This document shows positions 1 through 5,734 of a stretch of 5,769 nucleotides of DNA, in pieces. The first letter of the stretch is position 1. The number at the start of each line of letters is the position of its first letter. This DNA comes from Synergistales bacterium (GTDB lineage Bacteria > Synergistota > Synergistia > Synergistales > Aminobacteriaceae): contig BOCC01000126.1 of the NCBI GenBank assembly GCA_026002715.1, positions 1 to 5,769 on the forward strand, in the 5' to 3' direction. The position numbers were made by a program, and so were the translations under genes. The notes below the pieces were generated by a model that was not told the origin of the DNA, made no database searches, and saw only the letters and a list, made by a program, of their open reading frames with translations.

Positions 1-170
1 ACGGAAGAATGAAAGAAACTTGGTTTCGTACCTTTTTGGATTTACCAAACGGAATACCTTCACACGACACATTCAACAGAGTCTTTTCATTACTGTCGCC
101 TGAAGAGTTCTCAAAGTGCTTTATCAAATAGACACAGTCTTTAGCTAAAAAACTCGAAGGCGTCGTCGCC
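1..170 (+). pseudogene. ISAs1-family transposase remnant (N-terminal part, truncated and with in-frame stop)
   Basis: Reading from position 3 on the plus strand gives WFRTFLDLPNGIPSHDTFNR and then VFSLLSPEEFSKCFIK. This matches the N-terminal part of ISAs1-family (H-repeat-associated) transposases, where the L-P-N-G-I-P-S-H-D-T-F block is characteristic. A TAG stop at 129-131 sits where family members normally carry Trp (K-W), consistent with a TGG to TAG change. The frame then continues as TQSLAKKLEGVVA up to about position 170. Family members go on with I-D-G-K, the first part of the catalytic region, but here the reading turns into unrelated sequence and ends at TGA 201-203. The catalytic core and C-terminus are absent, so no active transposase can be made. 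The gene also runs off the left edge, so its true start is not visible. The family call is from remembered motif patterns, not a search. Confidence 0.85.
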
Positions 171-588
171 AACTATGTGCTCAAACTAATCTCTCTGAAT
201 TGATGTGTTTATACTTTGTTGTCCTTTTCCGCAGTTTTTAGTGATTGACAGATAAATGGATATTATGAAACACGGATTACATAGGCTCAGGCAAGATTCA
301 GCGATACCCTCAGCAGCCGATACAAAGACATAACCTCACCGGGAGTTTTGATTGGGATTCTCTATCATTCGCAATTGAAGATGAGTACGCCCAAAACTAT
401 GAATACATGAAGAACAATCTATAACAGTGGATAGGTGGTTGTTTTCAAGCGAAGCGACATAGCCGGATTATCGTAGAAACGACCGTCCTTGGTTGGTTGC
501 TCTTTTTTATGCGTTTGCCCTGTCAACAAGGTCAACTCTCTTAACGGACGAATGCCAGAGTCATAAAATTAGGTATGAATTTTTCAAT
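171..588. other. Gene-poor interval with decayed coding debris
   Basis: No intact gene is convincing here. After the transposase homology stops, plus-strand frames are broken by frequent stops. Two short stretches look coding-like. One is a frame open from 269 to a TAA at 422-424; its last ~30 codons read LTGSFDWDSLSFAIEDEYAQ and then NYEYMKNNL, a coherent acidic C-terminus. An ATG at 265 opens a different frame (MKHGLHRLRQDS) that stops after 22 codons, so a frameshifted small gene is possible. The other is IIVETTV at about 467-487, faintly like the first strand of PIN-domain toxins, with nothing supportive after it. I cannot identify either. The interval may be the remains of one or more small genes disrupted along with the insertion sequence. 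Confidence 0.35.
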
Positions 589-630
589 AAAGCTCCGCGC
601 CTCGGACTTCTCGCTGCGGGCCGGAGCTTT
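589..630 (-). terminator. Hairpin downstream of the 139-aa gene, likely terminator
   Basis: An inverted repeat pairs AAAGCTCCG (589-597) with CGGAGCTTT (622-630), a perfect 9-bp stem. It can be extended inside by CGC (598-600) pairing with GCG (616-618). On the minus strand the stem is followed by a short T-containing run (ATTGAAAAATTC), and on the plus strand by TTAT, so it could act in either direction. It lies about 95 nt past the stop of the minus-strand 139-aa gene. The loop half (CTCGG...CTCGCT) resembles the loop of the hairpin at 1776-1807, so this is one arm of a repeated module. Confidence 0.5.
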
Positions 631-643
631 TATGTTGGGTATT

Positions 644-691
644 GCGCTGTTTCACTGTTTCAGGCGCTTGGGTTATCTTGGCCTCGCGCCG
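644..691. repeat. Dispersed gene-end repeat, copy 1
   Basis: These 48 bases match 1827-1874 at 44 positions, including a 20-base identical core TCACTGTTTCAGGCGCTTGG. Similarity continues more loosely leftward into the adjacent hairpin, which in both copies lies about 15-20 nt away. In copy 2 the right part is the end of the lipoprotein gene (last codons and TAA). Here the equivalent minus-strand reading is G-A-R-P-R followed by TAA at 673-675, a ghost of the same C-terminus (G-A-T-P-R) with no matching upstream coding sequence. This looks like the leftover 3' end of a related gene, or a mobile 3'-end element. It begins about 30 nt past the stop of the 139-aa gene. Confidence 0.7.
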
Positions 692-723
692 ATGTTACCG
701 AGAAAGCGGAGCAAACCCTGCCG

Positions 724-1143
724 CTATTTAATACTGAAAGGAGCGTATCTTATCGGGATATAAAGAGATATCTCCTCACCCTTATAGGCTATCGTGTCGC
801 CCACATCGCCTCCTCGAACTCTCACCGTGTGCATAACCCATCCTTCCGGTCGTTCATAATCCCTGTACAAATTGTAAATCTTTGCTCCGTTCGCGGTTTG
901 TTTGGCTTCATTCTCACCAAGCCAGAACCCGAACTCACCCAACTTAAGGAAATATTCTTTTAGGGGCGCGCCCGGTTCCGTTGGCGGCGAAGGAACATCT
1001 GGTTTTTTTTCTCCTGAAACTCCTACCCAAAGCACAAGCACCACAACAACAAGGAGTATGACAAATAGGAATGCGCTAATGAACGGTCTTTTTTTTATAA
1101 AATAATCCAATCCTTCGAAGAATCCTTCGAATGTGATCTTCAT
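724..1143 (-). CDS. Single-pass membrane protein with unrecognised 78-aa C-terminal domain (139 aa)
   Basis: I do not recognise this family. The protein has a short N-terminal segment (residues 1-20, ending KKRP), one strong transmembrane helix at about 21-43, a Pro/Glu-rich linker (about 45-61), and a compact C-terminal domain (62-139) starting KEYFLKLG and ending FSIK. By the positive-inside rule the N-terminus should be cytoplasmic and the domain exported. The domain is 54/78 identical, without gaps, to that of the neighbouring 137-aa gene. Shared blocks are FGFWL, AKQTA, RVRGG, VGDTIA and ISLYIP. An open frame extends upstream to 1290, but the ATG at 1143 is preferred: it has GGAGGAGG about 11 nt upstream, its paralogue starts at the matching place, and the extension would read through a hairpin. 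No catalytic motif is evident. A role at the envelope is inference. Confidence 0.8.
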   Translation of the reverse strand: MKITFEGFFEGLDYFIKKRPFISAFLFVILLVVVVLVLWVGVSGEKKPDVPSPPTEPGAPLKEYFLKLGEFGFWLGENEAKQTANGAKIYNLYRDYERPEGWVMHTVRVRGGDVGDTIAYKGEEISLYIPIRYAPFSIK

Positions 1144-1153
1144 CTTTTTTATA

Positions 1154-1180
1154 ACCTCCTCCAAAATGATATAAAGCGAT
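1154..1180 (-). promoter_or_regulatory. Ribosome-binding leader of the 139-aa gene, shared with its paralogue
   Basis: On the minus strand this segment ends in AGGAGGT, 10 nt before the ATG at 1143. It is identical at 22 of 27 positions to the leader of the 137-aa gene (1724-1750), with no gaps. The duplication therefore included the ribosome-binding region as well as the coding part. The spacer before the ATG is longer and A-rich (TATAAAAAAG) compared with 7 nt in the paralogue. Confidence 0.7.
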
Positions 1181-1204
1181 ACTGTTGACGAACATCGGTC
1201 AATA

Positions 1205-1230
1205 AGTGGGGCTTTTGTTAGAGCCCCACT
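1205..1230 (-). terminator. Perfect hairpin between the two small paralogous genes
   Basis: AGTGGGGCT (1205-1213) pairs perfectly with AGCCCCACT (1222-1230) around an 8-nt loop. Flanking CAA (1200-1202) and TTG (1232-1234) could add three more pairs across a small internal loop. It lies about 70 nt after the stop of the 137-aa gene and about 60 nt before the start of the 139-aa gene. On the minus strand it is followed by TATTGACC, so the U-tract is weak. It may be a leaky terminator, an attenuator, or an mRNA-stabilising stem-loop. Confidence 0.5.
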
Positions 1231-1302
1231 GTTGGATAAGCGGTTGCCCTCGGAGCCTATGTATTGTTGTCGGGGGTAGAGACGAAGCAAGCAGGGGGTG
1301 AG

Positions 1303-1716
1303 CTACTTGATACTGAAATCACCAGATGTTGCCGGGATATAAAGAGATATATCCTCTCCCTTCTTGGCTATTGTGTCACCCACATTGCCTCCTCGAACTC
1401 TCTCTGTGTGCAGAACCCATCCCGCTAAAGGTCGGAAATCCTCGCGCAAATTATGAATAACCGCTCCCCGTGCGGTTTGTTTGGCTTTATCCTCAATAAG
1501 CCAAAACCCAAAATCCCCCAACTTAAGAAAATATTCTTTTGAAACCAAAGAAGGAGCATTTCCTGTCTCCGCCGCTAAACTTGCGCCATTTCCGTCAAAC
1601 ATAAATAACGCCACACTCACTACGCCAACTAAAATCACTAACAAAATCACTAACCGTTTTACCGCGAAGAAACGACGAAATCCGCATACCCAACAAATCA
1701 ATTCCTTAACATCCAT
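1303..1716 (-). CDS. Single-pass membrane protein, paralogue of the 139-aa gene (137 aa)
   Basis: Residues 1-21 are Cys- and Arg/Lys-containing (C8, C11, R14, R15, K20, R21). A transmembrane helix follows at about 22-40, then a short polar linker, then the 78-residue domain (60-137) beginning KEYFLKLG and ending FSIK. This topology places the domain outside the cytoplasm. The domain aligns without gaps to that of the downstream 139-aa gene (54/78 identical), while the membrane segments and linkers differ. Purifying selection on the domain is therefore likely. The frame also has an ATG at 1734, but codons 2-6 from there are the AGGAGGT ribosome-binding site itself, so the ATG at 1716, with a 7-nt spacer, is the start. 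The family is not recognised and no enzyme motif is seen. The gene lies about 140 nt beyond the lipoprotein gene in the same direction, which hints at, but does not prove, a link. Confidence 0.82.
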   Translation of the reverse strand: MDVKELICWVCGFRRFFAVKRLVILLVILVGVVSVALFMFDGNGASLAAETGNAPSLVSKEYFLKLGDFGFWLIEDKAKQTARGAVIHNLREDFRPLAGWVLHTERVRGGNVGDTIAKKGEDISLYIPATSGDFSIK

Positions 1717-1723
1717 CTTTCTG

Positions 1724-1750
1724 ACCTCCTTCAAAATAATGCAAACCGAT
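1724..1750 (-). promoter_or_regulatory. Ribosome-binding leader of the 137-aa gene
   Basis: On the minus strand this segment ends in AGGAGGT, placed 7 nt before the ATG at 1716. This decides that start over the ATG at 1734. It matches the leader of the 139-aa gene (1154-1180) at 22 of 27 positions. I see no clear -35/-10 pair immediately upstream. Confidence 0.7.
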
Positions 1751-1775
1751 CCCCACCATATACCTTCGGCATAGC

Positions 1776-1807
1776 CCTCCGGCCTCGGCTCTCGCTACGG
1801 CCGGAGG
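1776..1807 (-). terminator. GC-rich hairpin after the lipoprotein gene
   Basis: CCTCCGGCC (1776-1784) and GGCCGGAGG (1799-1807) form a perfect 9-bp GC-rich stem around a 14-nt loop, about 50 nt downstream of the lipoprotein stop. On the minus strand no T-run follows (GCTATGCC), so it is not a textbook intrinsic terminator. It could be a REP-like palindrome or a stabilising 3' structure. The loop and the sequence next to it are related to those of the hairpin at 589-630. Confidence 0.5.
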
Positions 1808-1826
1808 TTGCTTTATGCCGATTACC

Positions 1827-1874
1827 GCGCTATCTCACTGTTTCAGGCGCTTGGCTTATCTTGGCGTCGCGCCG
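1827..1874. repeat. Dispersed gene-end repeat, copy 2 (overlaps lipoprotein 3' end)
   Basis: This is the partner of 644-691 (44/48 identical). The repeat spans the last codons of the lipoprotein gene (about 1859-1874, G-A-T-P-R), its TAA (1856-1858) and the first ~30 nt of the 3' untranslated region, followed by the hairpin at 1776-1807. Conservation that crosses a stop codon suggests either duplicated gene ends or an element inserted or retained at 3' ends. Confidence 0.7.
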
Positions 1875-4800
1875 TCGTTGCTGGGTTCGCCGTTGTGTCT
1901 GTCGTCGCGCCGTATCCCCCGAGCCTGCCCTGTACCCTTTTTATCGTAGAAGTTGCCGGCGATAGAGTTGGCGGCGGTGTTGTAGTTCCAACCGACAAAG
2001 CCGCCGACGAAGTTGTGGTTGATGTTGTCGATATCCGTGACTCTGCCGCTGGCTGTGCAGTTTGTTATTGTGCCTTTGTTGTGGTTAGAACCGACAAGTC
2101 CGCCGACGTAGTAGCTGTTGTTTCTGTTGCCGTTGCTGTTGTCAACCGTGACGCTACCGCTGGCGGTGCAGTTTGTTATTGTGCCAACGTTAGAACCGAC
2201 AAGTCCGCCGACGCTGTATCTGTTCTCGTTGTAGTCGTAGTTGCTTTCGCTAATCGTGATGCTACCGCTGGCGGTGCAGTTTGTTATTGTGTCAAAGTTA
2301 ATACCGACAAGGCCGCCGACGCAGTTGTTGGTGTCATCGCTAACCGTGATGCTGCCGCTGGCGGTGCAGTTTGTTATTGTGCCACCAGTGTTATCACCGG
2401 CAAGGCCGCCGACGCGGTTGATTATGTGACTGTTGTTGTTAATCGTGATGCTACTGCCAGCCAGTCTAATATTCTTGAGTGTCCCGCTGTTCGTTCCAAA
2501 GAGTCCAAAGTATTGCATATCATCGGATTCACTGTTTATCGTCAGGTTCGATATCAGATGATTGCCGCCGTCGAAAGTACCTTTGAAGTCGTAGCCCCTC
2601 CCAACAATCGGCGTCCACTCCTTCCCGGCGAGGTCAATATCAGCCGTAAGCGTGACCGTCTTACCATCAAAATAATCTCGTAGCGCGCCGTCTCCGTTGA
2701 CAATCTGCGCCAGCCCCGCGAGTTGTCCGGCAGTCGAGATCGTAAACTCAGTTTTATATGGGCTGTACCACGACGTATCGGCGACGTTGATCCAGTTGCC
2801 GCCGGGGAAGTAGACAGAGAAGTCTATCAAGGAATCGTTGGCTGCAGAGTCAACAATATAAAGCGTTGTCCACGCAGCGTCTCTGACAAGCTTCACCAGT
2901 TTGGTTATCGGTTCGAGCGTTTTGAGTACGGCGTTTAGTTTTGGGTATTTTGCCTTTGCTACGATTTTCGCTGAACTATCGACGATCGAATCCAGCAGGT
3001 TTTTTAGCAGCTTTTCCACCGTCTCCTTATTCCACTGGTCAATCGTCTCGTCTGTCAGCAAGCTGTCCAAATATTCTTTGGAAATGGTGGATAGCTCTTT
3101 GGCGAAGAGTTTCACCTCTTCCGCGAGATTAGGATCGTTATTAGCGGCTTTGAAGAGTTCACCAACAAAAAAGTCAATGAGCGGATCGACGGCGCTATGC
3201 AAGAAATCATCAGCTACAAGCTGCCGGAATAACGGAAAATACGGGCCGCCAGGCATAGACTTGAGGTCGTACTTGTCAAAATTGATACCGGCGGTCATTA
3301 TCCTCACGACACTGTCGCGCCCCCTCAGATTGACTTGCCGTTCGGTGGCCTTGCCTGAACCTTTGGATATATCCGGCAAACCAAGCCAGCCGCTTGTGTA
3401 TAGTTTGCCGCGCGCGGGAATTCTGTTTGGCATATCGAACGGAATATCCGGATGCAGGAAATCGGTATTGCCGGCATAATAAACCGCGTAGATCGCCTGA
3501 AGTTCGGAGCAGTTGCGTATGACTATGCCCTTGGAATTTTTCTCGTCGAAACGCACGATATTTTGACCGGAAAGATCAAGAGCCCACTTCGCGTCCGGCG
3601 TGATGGTGCCGGCATAATCGGTCTTTATACTGGCGGAGCTGATGTTGGCGGGCTGAGGAAAATATTTTTGCTCGACAATCTTGGCAACGTTCGCCGCCGC
3701 GTCCAAAAATGCCGATTTCAGGTTGGGTGTCCAATCCGAAAGTTTGGTAAGATCGGCCGTGAGTTCTGTTTTCAGGCAATCCGCGAGGGTCTGCACCTTA
3801 GCGTCCGCCGAAATCTCGTCGCGCAGCTGTCCGAGTTTTTCAGGGGCTATAGAGTCGATATCGATAGCTGTCCACATCAAAGCGAGGGCCGTACTCTCGA
3901 AAGTTATCTTAGTGTTAACGTCGTTTTCCAGAACCACGGCCTGCGCGACAAGCGCGTATTTGCCGATTGTGTACTCGTAAAACACGCTGACTATGCCGGA
4001 GTCGCCCGCGTTGACCTCGAGGTTCTCAAAGCCCAAGGATGAATCTATCGGCACTTCTTTGAACAGGCTCTGGGCGACCGTTATTTTGCTTGCGTCGAGC
4101 GTCGGGCCCGGCAGATTGATCTCTCCTCCGACTTTTCTGCTTATCCAAAACTCCACGAAGTTGGAGTCGCCATCGTCATTGATGAGCCAGGCGTATCCGC
4201 TGTCCAGTCCGCTGGGGATGGCGACGCGTATCGTATCCAAAGCGGCGTTCAGGGAAATTCTTTCCTCGTTCAGCGCGAGCTTGGTCGCCTTGTTGAGGTT
4301 GAGTCCCTTTACTTCAAGTGTGTTGGCGTCGATTTGAGATACCGAGTGCAGAACCGGGGATTGATTCGATATCAGCTTCAGGCTGATGGAGGCGGTTCTT
4401 TTGTCGTTCTTTACGACAAATATCTCAATTGAGTTTCCGGCGATGTCCATGGGTAACAGCGCGAATATGCCGTCTTCTAATTTTCCCTCCGGTCTGATGT
4501 TTCTCAGGTATGTTCTGTCGTCGTTACGAATGATAATCCAAGCCGAGGAAAAATCGGCAAACGCCAGCGAGCTTCCTGTCAACTCCAATCTGTCGCCCGG
4601 AGCGGCCGCGTACTCCGCCGCTTTCGTGCTGTTGTATATCGAATTCAAGCTGGGTCTGACTCCGTTGACCACGGTAAACATACCCACGGGAGTATCTATA
4701 GCCGCTTCGTCTATCTCGTTGACGTCCAATATTCCGTCGTTGTCGTTGTCCAAGTTTTTGGACTCAAACGTCTTCCTCGTCACCGTCACGATGTAGTTCT

Positions 4801-5545
4801 TAGCGTTAGTAGCGTTGCCTGCCTCCGATACGGTTATAGTAATCGGATTTTCTCCAACATCTAAGGGAACTATATGCCAGGAGCCTGAGCTTACAGGGAA
4901 GTCATCAATCTTTATCTTGACGCTCTGCGGAGCCGCAGCCGTCGGTATTACGCCGATATATGAAACAGAGTTCTCTACGCTCGCCGTATAGCTCGTAGTT
5001 CCTGAAGCAAATGCCGGCGTGAGAGTGCAGTCAGAGAGAAGAAGGTCGGAGAGGTTCAGATTCACGGTGTTCGGACCCGGCCCCGCGTCCGCGCGCGTCA
5101 CTGTAACGGTGTATCTTCTCGTGTTGCTGGGATCATCAAACGCCTTTACGGTCACGCTGATAATATTCGCCCCTATATTGAGGGCAATCGCTTCACTCGC
5201 TAAGCCGCTGTCAACCTCGGCGTCATTAACCGTGATCTCAACGTCGTCAGGTGATGCCGCTGTCGGTTTGACCGTAATGAACGAGACATTATTGCCCACG
5301 CTCGCCGTATAACCCGTGACCCCAGAGCTGAACACCGGCGCAAGAACGCCGTTCGATATTGTGAGATTAGAGAGCGCGACATTTGTTATCTCAGGATTAG
5401 GGCCAGGTCCCGGTGCGGGTCCCGGTATGGGTCCGGGATTGTTACCGCTATCTCCGTCTCCGCCTCCGCCTCCTCCGCAACCTCCGGCCATCAACACGAC
5501 AGCCGCCACAAACAACAACACCCAAGAACTCCAACTTTTCTTCAC
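1856..5545 (-). CDS. Large modular surface lipoprotein: cadherin-like beta-sandwich domains and GLUG repeats (1229 aa)
   Basis: This is probably an exported lipoprotein displayed at the envelope. Residues 1-23 form a lipoprotein signal peptide (MKKSW, hydrophobic core, LMAGGC; Cys23 is the likely lipidated residue), followed by poly-Gly and a Pro/Gly linker to about 52. Two cadherin-like beta-sandwich domains follow at about 53-151 and 160-258, each with the L-S-x-L...P-x-F-x-S-G...Y-T-A-S-V pattern and ending Y-x-V-T-V-T-R. Residues 266-277 fit a canonical EF-hand loop (D266, D268, D270, D274, E277). Residues about 295-470 look like two IPT/TIG-type beta domains (tentative). About 480-925 is not recognised; it includes a helical, Lys/Glu-rich part at 785-890. 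From about 932 the pattern F-T-I-S-T-A-x-Q-L, D-I-D-L, W-T-P-I and G-T-F-D-G-G leads into a beta-helix-like region with GLUG-type repeats at 1045, 1076, 1112, 1147 and 1180 (V-G-G-[LF]-x-G). The start is GTG at 5545, with AAGGAGG 8 nt upstream. Adhesion or surface binding is a plausible role, not shown. Confidence 0.9.
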   Translation of the reverse strand: MKKSWSSWVLLFVAAVVLMAGGCGGGGGGDGDSGNNPGPIPGPAPGPGPNPEITNVALSNLTISNGVLAPVFSSGVTGYTASVGNNVSFITVKPTAASPDDVEITVNDAEVDSGLASEAIALNIGANIISVTVKAFDDPSNTRRYTVTVTRADAGPGPNTVNLNLSDLLLSDCTLTPAFASGTTSYTASVENSVSYIGVIPTAAAPQSVKIKIDDFPVSSGSWHIVPLDVGENPITITVSEAGNATNAKNYIVTVTRKTFESKNLDNDNDGILDVNEIDEAAIDTPVGMFTVVNGVRPSLNSIYNSTKAAEYAAAPGDRLELTGSSLAFADFSSAWIIIRNDDRTYLRNIRPEGKLEDGIFALLPMDIAGNSIEIFVVKNDKRTASISLKLISNQSPVLHSVSQIDANTLEVKGLNLNKATKLALNEERISLNAALDTIRVAIPSGLDSGYAWLINDDGDSNFVEFWISRKVGGEINLPGPTLDASKITVAQSLFKEVPIDSSLGFENLEVNAGDSGIVSVFYEYTIGKYALVAQAVVLENDVNTKITFESTALALMWTAIDIDSIAPEKLGQLRDEISADAKVQTLADCLKTELTADLTKLSDWTPNLKSAFLDAAANVAKIVEQKYFPQPANISSASIKTDYAGTITPDAKWALDLSGQNIVRFDEKNSKGIVIRNCSELQAIYAVYYAGNTDFLHPDIPFDMPNRIPARGKLYTSGWLGLPDISKGSGKATERQVNLRGRDSVVRIMTAGINFDKYDLKSMPGGPYFPLFRQLVADDFLHSAVDPLIDFFVGELFKAANNDPNLAEEVKLFAKELSTISKEYLDSLLTDETIDQWNKETVEKLLKNLLDSIVDSSAKIVAKAKYPKLNAVLKTLEPITKLVKLVRDAAWTTLYIVDSAANDSLIDFSVYFPGGNWINVADTSWYSPYKTEFTISTAGQLAGLAQIVNGDGALRDYFDGKTVTLTADIDLAGKEWTPIVGRGYDFKGTFDGGNHLISNLTINSESDDMQYFGLFGTNSGTLKNIRLAGSSITINNNSHIINRVGGLAGDNTGGTITNCTASGSITVSDDTNNCVGGLVGINFDTITNCTASGSITISESNYDYNENRYSVGGLVGSNVGTITNCTASGSVTVDNSNGNRNNSYYVGGLVGSNHNKGTITNCTASGRVTDIDNINHNFVGGFVGWNYNTAANSIAGNFYDKKGTGQARGIRRDDRHNGEPSNDGATPR
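2045..2382 (-). repeat. In-gene DNA repeats encoding the GLUG units
   Basis: The 17-base core TGCAGTTTGTTATTGTG occurs identically four times on the plus strand (2056-2072, 2167-2183, 2275-2291, 2365-2381). Spacings are 111, 108 and 90 bases, all multiples of three. On the coding strand each encodes T-I-T-N-C-T-A within the T-I-T-N-C-T-A-S-G unit, and flanking bases for C-T-A-S-G-S are also nearly identical. The stretches between the cores vary in length and sequence and encode Asn/Asp/Ser/Tyr-rich segments. The identity at DNA level, stronger than needed for the protein, points to recent duplication or ongoing gene conversion. Confidence 0.85.
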
Positions 5546-5553
5546 TTAAAACG

Positions 5554-5560
5554 CCTCCTT
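5554..5560 (-). promoter_or_regulatory. Ribosome-binding site of the lipoprotein gene
   Basis: AAGGAGG on the minus strand, 8 nt before the GTG at 5545. No ATG in the same frame has a comparable site, so this motif supports the GTG start, which also gives a canonical lipoprotein signal peptide from its first residues. Confidence 0.8.
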
Positions 5561-5607
5561 AGTAAAATGATTTTTGAAACCCAAGACATAGCCTTTTATG
5601 TCCAGCC

Positions 5608-5635
5608 TATATAACATATTCTCAAAATGTTGCAT
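5608..5635 (-). promoter_or_regulatory. Possible promoter of the lipoprotein gene
   Basis: On the minus strand an extended -10-like element TGTTATATA (TG at 5616-5615, TATATA at 5613-5608) lies about 60 nt before the start codon. No good -35 hexamer sits at the usual spacing; TATGCA and TGCAAC are the nearest candidates. The interval lies between the upstream terminator at 5706-5734 and the gene, so a promoter is expected here, but the exact site is tentative. Confidence 0.3.
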
Positions 5636-5701
5636 ACAGACCGAATAGCTTGAAAACTCAAGGAAAGTCAGGATGGAAAACTTGGCTTTGTATGAGAAAA
5701 T

Positions 5702-5734
5702 AAAAAATCATCGGAGCTGAAAGCTCCGATGATT
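5702..5734 (-). terminator. Strong intrinsic terminator of a minus-strand gene beyond the right edge
   Basis: AATCATCGGAGCT (5706-5718) and AGCTCCGATGATT (5722-5734) form a perfect 13-bp stem with a 3-nt loop. On the minus strand the stem is followed directly by a T-run (complement of the A-run at 5702-5707) and then ATTTTC, the classic intrinsic terminator form. On the plus strand A-rich sequence follows, so it works only leftward. It implies a minus-strand gene ending to the right of the window and separates it from the lipoprotein gene. Confidence 0.85.

Noticed and set aside
493..963. Plus-strand open frame overlapping the 139-aa gene's 3' half
   Set aside because: It crosses the hairpin and repeat module and is antisense to a gene supported by paralogy. 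Its product has no recognisable features.
1144..1290. N-terminal extension of the 139-aa gene up to the ATG at 1290
   Set aside because: It would read through the hairpin at 1205-1230 and through the ribosome-binding site. The paralogue starts at the equivalent of 1143, and the extension shows no similarity to it.
2045..2382. Regularly spaced identical short repeats, superficially CRISPR-like
   Set aside because: Spacings are unequal (111, 108, 90), all multiples of three, and the repeats encode the conserved T-I-T-N-C-T-A-S-G unit in frame. They are protein repeats.
1808..2683. Long plus-strand open frame (291 codons) with repeated Val/Ala/Cys-rich units
   Set aside because: It is antisense to the GLUG-repeat part of the lipoprotein gene. 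The apparent repeats are the complement of the in-frame coding repeats, and no ribosome-binding site or recognisable protein supports it.
1856..2790. Pectate lyase or other beta-helix enzyme at the lipoprotein C-terminus
   Set aside because: The pattern fits GLUG-type repeat proteins, and I see no catalytic residues of a polysaccharide lyase. Only a beta-helix-like scaffold is supported.
2901..4796. Several plus-strand open frames opposite the lipoprotein gene
   Set aside because: They are shadows of a continuous 1229-codon gene with a clear signal peptide and domain order. None has a convincing start or domain.
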